Source: Extensimonas perlucida
GTDB lineage: Bacteria; Pseudomonadota; Gammaproteobacteria; Burkholderiales; Burkholderiaceae_C
DNA length: 64,000 bases
Assembly: GCF_007655255.1 (NCBI RefSeq)
Contig: NZ_VMYE01000011.1
Span: 1 to 64,000, forward strand
Reading direction: 5' to 3'
The translations under genes and the position numbers were made by a program. Positions 9,527-19,808 of this stretch are shown here, in pieces (the first letter of the stretch is position 1; each line of letters opens with the position of its first letter). Under the pieces are notes generated by a model. The model saw only the letters and a list, made by a program, of their open reading frames with translations, was not told the DNA's origin and ran no database searches.

Positions 9527-10191
9527 ACCCATCCCCTGCCACATCGACCCCGCTGCACCTGCTGCACCCCATAGACCTGGCGTCTTACGGCCCGGTGATT
9601 CCGGTGCTCGTGCTCGATCGCGTGGAGGATGCGCTGCCGCTCGCGCGGGCGCTGTACGCGGGCGGCGTGCAGGTGCTCGAAGTCACCTTGCGCACGCCCG
9701 TGGCCCTGGCTGCGATCGCGCAGATCGCGCGGCAGCTGCCCGAAGTGGTCGTGGGCGCGGGCACGGTGCTGAGCGCGGGCGATGCGCGCCGCGCGCGCGA
9801 GGCCGGCGCGCGCTTTGCCGTGAGCCCCGGCTACAGCCGGGAACTGGGCCAGGCCTGCCGGGCGCTCGGCTTGCCGCTGCTGCCGGGCGTGGCCACGGCG
9901 AGCGAGATCATGGCGGCGTTTGCCGATGGCTTTCAGTTCTTCAAGCTGTTCCCCGCCGAGGTGCTGGGGGGGCTGGCCCTGCTCAAAGCCTGGGCCAGCC
10001 CTTTTCGGCACGTGAGCTTTTGCCCCACGGGCGGCATCACCGAAGCCACGGCGCCGCAGTACCTTGCGCTGCCCAACGTGCGCTGTGTCGGTGGCTCCTG
10101 GCTCGCGCCCGCGCAGTCGGTGCACGCGGGCGACTGGGCGCGCATCACGCAGCTCGCGCGCGAGGCGCAGGCACTGCGAGCAGCGCGCTAA
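9517..10191 (+). CDS. eda: KDPG aldolase (2-keto-3-deoxy-6-phosphogluconate aldolase)
   Basis: A 224-residue class I aldolase splitting KDPG into pyruvate and glyceraldehyde 3-phosphate. Visible motifs are LEVTLRTP with the catalytic Glu, GAGTVLS, and FFKLFPAE with the Schiff-base Lys near residue 140. The ATG at 9517 has AAGGAG 7 bases upstream; an ATG two codons earlier (9511) sits too close to that site. The gene overlaps the end of edd by 10 bases. A long inverted repeat including its own stop codon follows. Confidence 0.95.
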   Translation: MAVNPSPATSTPLHLLHPIDLASYGPVIPVLVLDRVEDALPLARALYAGGVQVLEVTLRTPVALAAIAQIARQLPEVVVGAGTVLSAGDARRAREAGARFAVSPGYSRELGQACRALGLPLLPGVATASEIMAAFADGFQFFKLFPAEVLGGLALLKAWASPFRHVSFCPTGGITEATAPQYLALPNVRCVGGSWLAPAQSVHAGDWARITQLAREAQALRAAR

Positions 10192-10217
10192 TAACTCCTT
10201 ATTTAGGAGCTATTAGC
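10187..10217. terminator. bidirectional hairpin between eda and PPDK-like gene
   Basis: GCTAATAACTCC (10187-10198) and GGAGCTATTAGC (10206-10217) form a 12-base stem with one mismatch (a wobble pair on the minus-strand RNA) and a 7-base loop TTATTTA. It overlaps the eda stop codon and lies between two convergent genes. Confidence 0.55.
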
Positions 10218-10234
10218 GCACGACCCATGCGGGC

Positions 10235-11884
10235 TCAATCCGGTTTTTTCTTCTTTCGCAATTGCTGCAGACGTTGCTGCAAAGGCTCGTCCGGCACCAG
10301 CACGGCAGCGACCGCGCCGGCGAAAATCTGACCGGCGTTGCCGTCGAGCGAGATCACTTCGCCCTCGCTCAAGGTCTTTGCGCCGAGCTGAATGCTGCGG
10401 CTTGCCGGGTCTATGTGCAGGTCGCCGCAGCCCACGAGGCACACCTTGCCGAGCTGGCGCGCGACCACGGCGGCGTGCGAGGTGCGCGCGCCGCGCTGCG
10501 TCAAAAGGCCCAGCGCATGGCCCAGCGCGTCGATGTCGGCAGTTTCGGCATCTTGCCGCACCAAAACCACGGGCACGCCGGCAGCAGCGCGCGCCGCGGC
10601 GCGCTCGCCGTCGAGCGCGATCTCGCCGCTGACCACGCCGGGGCAGGCCGGGGTTGCCCGGGCCAGCGCCTGCGCAGCCTGCCCGCCCTCGCCCTGGGCC
10701 ACCAGCTGCAGCGTGCCCAGGCTTTCGACAGCGACGTTCTGAGTGCGCTCGCGCGCGGCATCTTCGTCGATCACGCCCTCTGCGAGCAGGTCGAGCGCGA
10801 TGCGCACGCTGGCCAGCGGGGTGCGTTTGCCCGCGCGCGTCTGCAGCCAATGCAGCACGCCGTCCTGCACGGTGAATTCGAAGTCCTGCATGTCTTTGAA
10901 TTCGTGCTCGAGCGCCTGCGCGCCCTCCTGCAGCTGGCGCCAGGCGTCGGGCGCGATTTCGGCCAGCGCTTCGTGGCCATGCGCATTGCGCCGGCCGGAA
11001 ACCACGTCTTCGCCCTGCGCGTTGACCAGAAAATCGACCCAGGGTGCAGGCTGGCCGCTCATGGGGTCGCGCGTGAAGCCCACGCCCGCGCCCGAATGGC
11101 CGCCGGAGTTGCCGAACACCATTTGCTGCACCGTCACGGCTGTGCCCATCTGGTCGTCGATGTGGTTGATCTTGCGGTAGCTCACGGCTTTTTCGGCGTG
11201 CCAGGACGCGAACACCGCGCGGATCGCTGCGCCCAGCTGCGCCGTGGCCGACTGCGGAAAGGGCTCGCCGACCTGCTGCTGGTAGATGGCCTGAAAGCTG
11301 CGCGTCAAGCCGCGCAGCTCGTTGAAGTCGAGCAAGCGCTCGTCGCGCCCCTGCGCCACGCGCGCGATCTCCTGCTCGAACAGCGCCGGATCGACACCCG
11401 CCACCACCTCGGCGTAGCTCGCCACGAGGCGCCGGTAGGCGTCCCAGACCATGCGCGGGTTGCCCGTCTGGCGCAGCAGGCCCGGCAGCGTGGCATCGCA
11501 CAGGCCGACGTTGAGCAGCGTCTCCATCATGCCGGGCATGGACACGGGCGCGCCCGAGCGCACCGAAACGATGAGCGGGCGGCGCGGATCACCGAGCGCG
11601 AGGCCCGTGGCCTCTTCGAGCGCCGGCACGCCCACCGAGAAAGCCGGCAGCAGGCAGTCGTCCGGGGCTTGCGTGTAATGCGTGCCGATCACGAGCGCAG
11701 GCGGCACGCGCAGACCGATCGCCGCCATGCGCAGCAGGTTCCAGGCCTTGGAGCCCATGCTCTCGCGCCCGGCCTTGGTGCGCGCGTGGCGCCCATGCTG
11801 GGCATGGTGACTGCCGTGGCTGTCCTGATCGGCTTGGGCGATCAAGTAAAAGTGCTTGGGCCAGTGCGATGCAGTGGACTTCAC
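10235..11884 (-). CDS. PPDK-like protein lacking the PEP/pyruvate barrel
   Basis: A 549-residue homologue of only the N-terminal part of pyruvate phosphate dikinase. The nucleotide-binding region carries SVRSGAPVSMPGMMETLLN near 107-125 and MVFGNSGGHSGAGVGFTRDP near 255-274. The swivelling phosphohistidine domain carries QRGARTSHAAVV with His about 470. The chain ends soon after, so the C-terminal TIM barrel (about 350 residues in PPDK) is absent. A His-rich stretch SHGSHHAQHGRHAR lies near residues 22-35. The GTG start at 11884 overlaps the upstream stop codon as GTGA, implying translational coupling. It may transfer phosphate from ATP to a partner other than pyruvate (inference). Function unknown. 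Confidence 0.8.
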   Translation of the reverse strand: MKSTASHWPKHFYLIAQADQDSHGSHHAQHGRHARTKAGRESMGSKAWNLLRMAAIGLRVPPALVIGTHYTQAPDDCLLPAFSVGVPALEEATGLALGDPRRPLIVSVRSGAPVSMPGMMETLLNVGLCDATLPGLLRQTGNPRMVWDAYRRLVASYAEVVAGVDPALFEQEIARVAQGRDERLLDFNELRGLTRSFQAIYQQQVGEPFPQSATAQLGAAIRAVFASWHAEKAVSYRKINHIDDQMGTAVTVQQMVFGNSGGHSGAGVGFTRDPMSGQPAPWVDFLVNAQGEDVVSGRRNAHGHEALAEIAPDAWRQLQEGAQALEHEFKDMQDFEFTVQDGVLHWLQTRAGKRTPLASVRIALDLLAEGVIDEDAARERTQNVAVESLGTLQLVAQGEGGQAAQALARATPACPGVVSGEIALDGERAAARAAAGVPVVLVRQDAETADIDALGHALGLLTQRGARTSHAAVVARQLGKVCLVGCGDLHIDPASRSIQLGAKTLSEGEVISLDGNAGQIFAGAVAAVLVPDEPLQQRLQQLRKKKKPD

Positions 11885-13836
11885 GACGCCACCTCCGTCT
11901 TGGTGAGCACCATCTGGCGCAAGGCATAACCGGCAGCCAGCAGGCTGTCCGTGGCTTTTTCCATGGTGCCGGCGAGCTCGGTGGCCAGCTGCAGGCTGAC
12001 CGGCGCGGCATGCAGCGCACCCACGATGGCCACACGCGCCTCGCGCGCGAGCTGGTCGCACATGCGCTCGGCGCGCAGCATGCGCCAGAGGGTTTGCAGA
12101 AACTGCTCGCTGTCTATCGGGTCGCCCCGGTCGCTGACGTGGCGGGCGATTTCCACCGCCTTGACCTGGTCTTGGATCGCCGCAAGCGTGGTGCCGGCCA
12201 GGTGCGTGAGCACCTCGTTAATGGCCGCGGGCAGGCCATCGAGCGGCGCCACGAACAGCATAGAGTGCACGAACATGGCTTCCTCGAGCGCATCGGCGAC
12301 GTCGTCGGATTTTTCGAGCAATTCCACCACGGGCTGCCAGCGCCCGTGGCGCTCGGCCCGCTGGCGCGCGTCCATGAGCAGGTGGTCGGCCTGGCGCTCC
12401 CAATACTTGGCGCGTGCGGCCAGGTTGGTGCGCGCCGCGGCCTCGGCACCTGCGCCGCTCTCGATGGCCTCACACAGCCCGAGCGCGATGGCATGGGTGT
12501 AGGCCGCGTGCTCGGCGAGCAGGTCGAACTCGAAGCTGCGCTGGCGCAGCACACGCGCGAGCAGCATGCGCGCTTCGTCGGCGATCAAGGCCATGGGCTG
12601 CTGCTGGCGCAGCATGGTGCTCGCAATGCGCAGCAACTCGAGCAGGTATTCGGCCGCGGCCGCCTCGCCCAGGACTTCGTCGAGCCGGTCGCCGATGCGG
12701 AAAGCGTCGCCATCGACGGCCTGCATGGCATGAAAGACCAGCCGCTCACCGCCGGCTTCGAGCCAACCCACGTGCCCCCATTCCTGTTGCGCAGCTTTGG
12801 CGAGCAGCTGCTGCGCCTGCGCCTTGCTCACGAAATTCTGCAAGCGCTTGCGCGCCCGGTTCCAGTCGATCACGAACACGATGCGCGAGGCCACGCCTTC
12901 GAGCGCGTTTTCGAGCGCCTGCATGCTATCAGCCTGGAAGCATGCCTCACCCAGCACGTAAGGCTTGCCGGCGTTCAGGCCTTCGACGGTGCGCGGCTCG
13001 GACACCGTCCACGTGAAGCCCAGCGCTTCGAGCATGCCGCGAAAGAAGTTGAAGCGCGCCGTGTGCAGATCGGAATACGTCAGGCGCAGCTCCAGCCCTT
13101 CGACCGTGATCACGAGCACGTGTACATCGTTCGTGCCGATGTCGTTTTGGATCAGCAGCCGCGCGCCGTCGCGCGTGACCGCCGTGTCCAGGCCCGGGTG
13201 CGAGAACTTGAGTGGCGCCGTGCGGTGCAGGCCGCGCATGAACGCGCTGACCAGCGGGCGGTCTTGCTTGTCGATCTGCCACACGTGTGCGCCGTCGAGG
13301 TCTTCGGTGGCGATCTCGCTGGCCATGGCATTGAGCTGCTGGTGCAAGTCCATCACGAGCAGGTGCAGGCTGTCGCCGGCCTTGCGGTCGCCGTGGGTGA
13401 GCTGCGCGAGTGCGGCGCGCTCCAGCCCTTCGTCGGTGTCGAGCTCGCGCAGGCGCTGCAGCCAAAAGTCGCGCCGCGCCGTAAGCTCGGGCGGGCAGGC
13501 GCGGCCGCTGTCGCATACCGGGCGCGCCATGGTGGCAAGGTCTGCGGCCAGCGCCGCCAGCAGCTTGTCCTGGTGGCGCATGACCATGCGCCCGTCGTCG
13601 AAATACGCGCTTTTCACGAGCTCCGGCAGCCAGGCGGCATCCTGCAGGCCTGCATGTGCGAGCTCGCGCCCCCAGTCGGGTACGGCGGTATCGGGCGCCG
13701 CCGCATGCTGGGCAGCCGACTGCAACAAAGTGAGGTAGAGCTTGAGCCGGTCATTGGCGGCCAGTGCCGCCTTGACCCAGGCCGGCAGCAGCAGTGACTG
13801 CTGCCCGAGCGATGCCACGGCTTGTTCCTTGCGCAT
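11881..13836 (-). CDS. uncharacterised protein with PhoU/DUF47-like C-terminus
   Basis: A 651-residue, largely helical soluble protein that I do not recognise as a named family. Near residues 475-520 the pattern WERQADHLLMDARQR...VVELLEKSDDVADALEEA resembles PhoU/DUF47 helical repeats that bind metal clusters. The N-terminal 300 residues carry many acidic positions and the stretch LLIQNDIGTNDVHVLVI. ATG 13836 has AGGAAA 7-8 bases upstream; the in-frame ATG at 13872 lacks a site. It is the first gene of a two-gene unit whose second member is the truncated PPDK. The tight GTGA coupling implies that the products work together, perhaps in sensing or moving phosphoryl groups (inference). Confidence 0.65.
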   Translation of the reverse strand: MRKEQAVASLGQQSLLLPAWVKAALAANDRLKLYLTLLQSAAQHAAAPDTAVPDWGRELAHAGLQDAAWLPELVKSAYFDDGRMVMRHQDKLLAALAADLATMARPVCDSGRACPPELTARRDFWLQRLRELDTDEGLERAALAQLTHGDRKAGDSLHLLVMDLHQQLNAMASEIATEDLDGAHVWQIDKQDRPLVSAFMRGLHRTAPLKFSHPGLDTAVTRDGARLLIQNDIGTNDVHVLVITVEGLELRLTYSDLHTARFNFFRGMLEALGFTWTVSEPRTVEGLNAGKPYVLGEACFQADSMQALENALEGVASRIVFVIDWNRARKRLQNFVSKAQAQQLLAKAAQQEWGHVGWLEAGGERLVFHAMQAVDGDAFRIGDRLDEVLGEAAAAEYLLELLRIASTMLRQQQPMALIADEARMLLARVLRQRSFEFDLLAEHAAYTHAIALGLCEAIESGAGAEAAARTNLAARAKYWERQADHLLMDARQRAERHGRWQPVVELLEKSDDVADALEEAMFVHSMLFVAPLDGLPAAINEVLTHLAGTTLAAIQDQVKAVEIARHVSDRGDPIDSEQFLQTLWRMLRAERMCDQLAREARVAIVGALHAAPVSLQLATELAGTMEKATDSLLAAGYALRQMVLTKTEVAS

Positions 13837-13945
13837 GGGCGTTTCCTGACGAGGTGGATGCAAAAGCCCCAAGCATGATGCACCGGTATGGCACAGCTAT
13901 GACAAGCCACGCCGCCAGCGCGGGTCCACCTTCCTCTGCTCTGTG

Positions 13946-14235
13946 TGAGCTTGCCCCCGAAAAACGGACGCCACGAGGTTTGTAATGTTGACCTTGTGGA
14001 GGAAATATGAAGTCAGGAAAAAATCATAGATACACGCCGGAATTTCGAGAAGCGGCAGTCAAGCAGGTGATCGATGGCGGCCGCCCCATTGCGGCGGTGG
14101 CACACTCGCTGGAGATGCCCTGCAAGTCATTGGCAAACTGGGTGTACCGTGCTCGTCGCGGCCAGGAACTGGTCAAGCGAGCGCCGGCGCAGCCGCCATC
14201 GGAAATAGAGGCCGAGCTGAGTCGCTTGCGCCATG
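13946..14235 (+). pseudogene. IS3-type insertion sequence remnant, OrfA fragment
   Basis: An open frame starts at 14007 behind GGAGG with MKSGKNHRYTPEFREAAVKQV, the helix-turn-helix transposase OrfA start of IS3/IS911-type elements. Similarity runs through AELSRLRHV and then stops near 14235. No OrfB (DDE catalytic) sequence follows; mod genes begin at once. TGAGCTTGCCCCC at 13946-13958 looks like the left terminal inverted repeat. The right end was not found. The element is therefore a 5' fragment and cannot transpose by itself. Confidence 0.7.
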
Positions 14236-14331
14236 TGTTTTTTAGGGTATCGCTATGTCTTTTGGAAACGCAGTTATGGGCGGCGGCAGAGGATTGGGGT
14301 GATGGATTCAGTCGGCTTGCTGGGGGCGCGA

Positions 14332-15183
14332 TCACCCATGCGGGTCGGCACCGGCGGCGACGAAGCCCACCGCCACGTCCCGCGGCGCGGCGCTGTAGGG
14401 CCAGGATGACACCAGCAGCGCCGCGCCCGCGGCCACGTAGTCGGCGGCGTTGCCGGGGTGGATGCCGCCAGCGGCCGCGAGCACGGGCGCGAGGCCCTGT
14501 ATGCGCAATGCCTGGGCCAGCGCGGCGAGCGTGTCGGGGTTGAACTTTTCGAGCTGCAGCACATGCGCGCCCGCCTGGGCCCACAGCAGGCCCTCTTCGA
14601 CGCTGTGCACCTCGACCACCACCTTGCGCTCGGGCTGGCTGGCCTGCAGGCGCGCGATCGTGGCGGTGGGGGGCTCGGCCAGGAACAGACGGTGCTCGGC
14701 AAACAGCAGCAGCGTTTCCGACAGTCCGAGCCGGTGCATGCCTGCACCGCCGGCGCGCACGGCCTTGACGGCCAGGGCCTTGCTACCCGACGGCGTCTTG
14801 CGCGTGCAGGCCACGGGGCAGGGCCGGGCGGCGGCCACGAGCGCCGCAGCGGCGCTGGCCAGTCCGCTGGCCCATTCAACCAGGGTCTGCGCGACTTTCC
14901 ACGCATGGTGCAGGGCCGCGGCGCTGCCTGCGGCGTACAGGATGGGCTGCTGCGCCGCCAGCGCATCGCCACTCGCGGCCAGGGCATGGGCGCTGCAGCC
15001 CGCGAGCGCGAACAGACGCACGGCTTCTTCGACGCCGCACAGCCGCAGGTCTGCGCGCGCCCGAAAGTGCAGCTCGGCCGCTTGCGCGCCTATGCCCAGG
15101 GCCTCCGTGGTGAGGTCGCCGTGCGGCACGTCGTCAGCCAGCAGCGCGGCCAGGGCATGATCGGGAAGTACGCAAGAAGGCAT
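14332..15183 (-). CDS. modD: ModD, nicotinate-nucleotide pyrophosphorylase-like
   Basis: A 283-residue member of the NadC/ModD phosphoribosyltransferase-like family. Features are DVPHGDLTTEALG near residue 18, CTRKTPSGSKALAVKAVRAGGAGMHRLGLSE near 124-154, and a C-terminal glycine-rich phosphate loop. ModD proteins are found in molybdenum transport operons, but their reaction is not firmly known. The gene begins 30 bases after modC, in line with the operon. An IS remnant lies just past its 3' end. Confidence 0.88.
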   Translation of the reverse strand: MPSCVLPDHALAALLADDVPHGDLTTEALGIGAQAAELHFRARADLRLCGVEEAVRLFALAGCSAHALAASGDALAAQQPILYAAGSAAALHHAWKVAQTLVEWASGLASAAAALVAAARPCPVACTRKTPSGSKALAVKAVRAGGAGMHRLGLSETLLLFAEHRLFLAEPPTATIARLQASQPERKVVVEVHSVEEGLLWAQAGAHVLQLEKFNPDTLAALAQALRIQGLAPVLAAAGGIHPGNAADYVAAGAALLVSSWPYSAAPRDVAVGFVAAGADPHG

Positions 15184-15213
15184 GGCAGTGGTCTCCGTAG
15201 GAAGAGCGGCGCA

Positions 15214-16329
15214 TCACCCCAGCAGCGCCACGGCCTTGATCTGCGCCCACACCGGCAGGCCCACGGCCAAGTGCAGCTGGTCGCACGAAAAGCGCGTGAT
15301 GCGCGCCAGCAGCGGCGTGCCGCCAGCGTCCAGGCGCACCAGCATGTGCGCGGGGGTGTCGGCACTGGAGATGCCTGTGACGGTGGCGGGCAGGCGGTTG
15401 AGGATGGAGCTGCCCGGCGCCGGCGCTAGCGCCAGGCTCACGTCGCGCGCCTGCACCTGCAGACGCAGGCGCGTGCCCGGCGCGAGCGGCGTGGGGTGCG
15501 GCGCGAGCAGCTCGCCGCCGGCAAAGCCCAGGCGCAGCAACTCGTAGGCGCTGTCGTAGCCCTGCACCGTGGCCTCGATCAGCACGGCGGCGCTGGCGCT
15601 TTGCGCCGTCGGCAGGTCTATGCGCGCCAGGGTTTCGGCGATGGGGCCGCTCGCGCGCACCTGCCCTGCGTCGAGCAGCACCAGGTGGTCGGCGAGCTGG
15701 ATCACCTCGTCGAGCGCGTGCGAGACGTAGAGCACGGGGATGTCGAGCTCGGCGCGCAGCCGCGCCAGATAAGGCAGGATCTCGGCCTTGCGCTGCGCGT
15801 CGAGCGCGGCGAGCGGTTCGTCCATGAGCAGCAGCCGCGGCGCAGTGAGCAGCGCGCGCGCAATGGCCACGCGCTGGCGTTCGCCGCCCGAAAGCGTATC
15901 GGGCCGCCGCTGCAGCAAGTGGCCTATGCCCAGCAGTTCGATCGCCTGGGCGCGCGGCACGCGCCGCGCCGCGGGTGGGATGCGCCGCAGGCCGTAGTCG
16001 AGGTTGCGCGCCACGTCCAGGTGCGCAAACAGGCTCGCCTCCTGGAACACGTAGCCCAGCGGGCGCCGGTGCGTGGGTACGAAGCGCTGCGCGTCCTGCC
16101 AAACGGCGCCGTTGACCGCAAGGTAGCCGCCCGCGTGCCGCTCCAGCCCGGCGATGGCGCGCAGCACGCTGGTCTTGCCCGAGCCCGAGGCGCCAAACAG
16201 CGCCGTGACGCCGCGCCCCGGCAGCTGCAAATCGGCGCGCAGCGTGAAGCCGGGGCGGGCGATGGCAAAGCGCGCCTCAATCCCTGGCGCCCCTCCATTC
16301 GCGGGCGCAGATGCGGTCTCAGCCACCAC
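15214..16329 (-). CDS. modC: molybdate ABC transporter ATP-binding protein
   Basis: A 371-residue ATPase energising molybdate import. Walker [10 protein letters not shown] lies at 46-54, the ABC signature [12 protein letters not shown] from 146, Walker [13 protein letters not shown] near 166-177, and a C-terminal Mop/TOBE oxyanion-binding domain at about 300-365. The start is GTG at 16329, overlapping the 3' end of modB by 11 bases; a second GTG follows directly, so the start may be one codon later. It pairs with ModB and ModA. Confidence 0.94.
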   Translation of the reverse strand: MVAETASAPANGGAPGIEARFAIARPGFTLRADLQLPGRGVTALFGASGSGKTSVLRAIAGLERHAGGYLAVNGAVWQDAQRFVPTHRRPLGYVFQEASLFAHLDVARNLDYGLRRIPPAARRVPRAQAIELLGIGHLLQRRPDTLSGGERQRVAIARALLTAPRLLLMDEPLAALDAQRKAEILPYLARLRAELDIPVLYVSHALDEVIQLADHLVLLDAGQVRASGPIAETLARIDLPTAQSASAAVLIEATVQGYDSAYELLRLGFAGGELLAPHPTPLAPGTRLRLQVQARDVSLALAPAPGSSILNRLPATVTGISSADTPAHMLVRLDAGGTPLLARITRFSCDQLHLAVGLPVWAQIKAVALLG

Positions 16330-17068
16330 GGCGCTCCCCAGCCCGGCGGCCGTAGAGCCATAGCAGCACGACGAAGCTGAACGCCAGCATGCCGCCCGCG
16401 AGCGCGTGCGCCTGGGCGTACTCCATGGCCTCGACGTGGTTGTAGATTTGGATCGACACCACGCGCGTTTGCTGCGGGATGTTGCCGCCCATCATCAGCA
16501 CCACGCCGAACTCGCCCACCGTGTGCGCAAAGCCGAGCACGCCCGCAGTCAAAAAACCCGGCCGCGCGAGCGGCAGCGCGACGCTCACGAAGCGATCCCA
16601 GGGCGCGGCGCGCAAGGTGGCGGCGACTTCGAGCGGGCGCGTGCCCACGGCCTCGAAGGCCTGTTGCAGCGGCTGCACCACGAAGGGTAGCGAATACACC
16701 ATCGAAGCCAGCACCAGCCCCCAAAAGGTGAAAGGCAGCAGCGCCAGCCCCCAGGCCTGCATGAGCCGCCCCACCGGCCCCTGCGGCCCGAGCAGCACGA
16801 GCAGGTAAAACCCCAGCACCGTGGGCGGCAGCACCAGCGGCAGCGCCACCACGGCGCCCACCGGCCCCTTGCACCAAGAGCGCGTGCGCGCCAGCCACCA
16901 GGCCAGCGGGGTGGCGAGCACGAGCAGCAGCGCCGTGGTCGTGACGGCCAGACGCAAAGTCAGCGCAATGGCCGACCAGTCGTCGGGGCCGAGCAACGAA
17001 GACAAGGCCGCGAAAGCCGGGGCCGAGCCGGCATCGGATGAAGAGGCAGAGAGCATGGTGGCAGGCAT
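16319..17068 (-). CDS. modB: molybdate ABC transporter permease
   Basis: A 249-residue inner-membrane permease with about five hydrophobic spans. The conserved cytoplasmic loop for contact with ModC is visible as [23 protein letters not shown] with the downstream PLARPGFL. The start is ATG at 17068 ([10 protein letters not shown]); a longer open frame to 17917 runs out of frame through modA and is spurious. It is spaced 23 bases from modA and overlaps modC. Confidence 0.93.
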   Translation of the reverse strand: MPATMLSASSSDAGSAPAFAALSSLLGPDDWSAIALTLRLAVTTTALLLVLATPLAWWLARTRSWCKGPVGAVVALPLVLPPTVLGFYLLVLLGPQGPVGRLMQAWGLALLPFTFWGLVLASMVYSLPFVVQPLQQAFEAVGTRPLEVAATLRAAPWDRFVSVALPLARPGFLTAGVLGFAHTVGEFGVVLMMGGNIPQQTRVVSIQIYNHVEAMEYAQAHALAGGMLAFSFVVLLWLYGRRAGERRGG

Positions 17069-17091
17069 GGCAGAAAGGATAGCGTGGGGGC

Positions 17092-18766
<1,675 letters not shown>

Positions 18767-18787
18767 CTGGGGCACCTTTTTGTGTAT

Positions 18788-18811
18788 CGAAATATACAAA
18801 ACTACATAACC
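18788..18811. promoter_or_regulatory. putative ModE box before modE
   Basis: CGAAATAT, an 8-base spacer, then ACATAACC. The 8-8-8 architecture and the ACATAAC right half match the E. coli modA operator (CGTTATAT, 8 bases, ACATAACG). It lies just upstream of modE, fitting autoregulation of the mod operon. Confidence 0.5.
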
Positions 18812-18957
18812 ATTTTGGCCGATTCCTGACAAACACGACACGTGGGTTGTCTTCCCAGAAACCGGCACGAGTCCAGAAAAGAAAAGCATGAGGCGCTATT
18901 GTTGTGGGCATACAGGGTTTGCGCCTACACTGACCAACGCCATGCAAGAAGCATGCG

Positions 18958-18979
18958 CGATATTTCTAAAGACATAACG
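18958..18979. promoter_or_regulatory. putative ModE box before mop
   Basis: CGATATTTCT and AGACATAACG form an inverted repeat matching at 8 of 10 positions with a 2-base centre. The right half contains ACATAACG, identical to the E. coli half-site. It lies 36 bases before the mop start codon. Confidence 0.5.
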
Positions 18980-19014
18980 ACATCGTTTCAAATTCGACTT
19001 TGAAAGGAATCACC

Positions 19015-19443
19015 ATGAAAGTCAGTGCCCGCAACGTCTTCCACGGCAAGGTCAGCGCCATCACCGCCGGCGCCGTGAACAGCGAAGTCGAGCTCACCAC
19101 CGACGGCGGCGACAAGCTCGTGGCCATCGTCACGCAGGCGAGCGTGCGCGAGCTGGGCCTCGCGCCCGGCAAGCCGGCGTTTGCGCTCGTCAAGGCGCCG
19201 TGGGTCATGCTGCTCACCGACGACGCTGGCGTGCATCTTTCTGCGCGCAACCGCCTGCGCGGCACGGTGAGCAAACTGGTGCCAGGCGCGGTCAACACCG
19301 ACGTGGTGCTGAGCCTGCCCGGCGGCAGCCAGGTGCATGCCGTGATCACCAGCGAAGCCGTGCGCGAGCTGGGCCTCAAGGAAGGCAGCCCCGCGACCGC
19401 GCTCATCAAGGCCAGCCATGTGGTGCTGGGCGTGCCGGGGTGA
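19015..19443 (+). CDS. tandem Mop/TOBE molybdate-binding protein
   Basis: A 142-residue cytosolic protein made only of two Mop domains (about 2-68 and 73-140), each with the motif SARN.(L/F).G.V. Stand-alone Mop proteins (molbindins) store or buffer molybdate or tungstate. The ATG at 19015 follows GAAAGGAATCACC. It is divergent from modE with a shared 250-base regulatory region, so it is probably under ModE control. No stop or frame defect is seen. Confidence 0.9.
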   Translation: MKVSARNVFHGKVSAITAGAVNSEVELTTDGGDKLVAIVTQASVRELGLAPGKPAFALVKAPWVMLLTDDAGVHLSARNRLRGTVSKLVPGAVNTDVVLSLPGGSQVHAVITSEAVRELGLKEGSPATALIKASHVVLGVPG

Positions 19444-19589
19444 ACTTTGGGTGTGGCGGGTTCACCTGAGCGAGAGGGTACCCGCTACAAAATGCCCGAT
19501 GACATGCAACACCCAGACATTTTTCGAGCAATCGACAGCAGTGTCAGGCAACAAGCCCCACCGCCCCGGGCGCCAGCGGCGCGCTGGTC

Positions 19590-19790
19590 TGCTCAGTGAT
19601 GAGCCATGCGCGTGCTACGTGTCGCATCCCCATCGTTGAACGTGCCGACCATGGCGGCCTCGAAGTCGGGCGTCGCAAAAATGGAGCAATACCGTCTGCA
19701 CGGTATCGACCACGTAGCCGCTCGCACGGCCGATGGAGGGCTGGTAGCGAAACTTGGGAAAGTGCGCGACCAATGGGTTCGGTGCCGGCA
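19590..19790 (-). pseudogene. ADP-ribosylglycohydrolase (DraG-like) fragment
   Basis: The reverse strand encodes AHFPKFRYQPSIGRASGYVVDTVQTVLLHF in one frame. It continues after a short T run in another frame as ATPDFEAAMVGTFNDGDAT. The order F.P.FRY...SGYVVDT.QTVL..F....DFE...V...N.G.DADT is that of dinitrogenase reductase-activating glycohydrolase. A single-base frameshift, missing N-terminal two thirds and no intact C-terminus mark it as a relic. The remaining sequence from 19444 to 19808 shows no other gene. It lies between mop and cobT. Confidence 0.6.
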
Positions 19791-19808
19791 GGGAATGTGC
19801 ACCAAACC

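Noticed and set aside
14274-14987. A 237-codon minus-strand frame overlapping modD
   Set aside because: Alternative frame of modD with Pro/Arg/Ser-rich sequence; modD itself has conserved motifs.
19504-19599. Short frame starting MQHPDIFRAIDSSVRQQAP
   Set aside because: Only 31 codons, no ribosome site, becomes low complexity at once, and overlaps the decayed DraG-like region.
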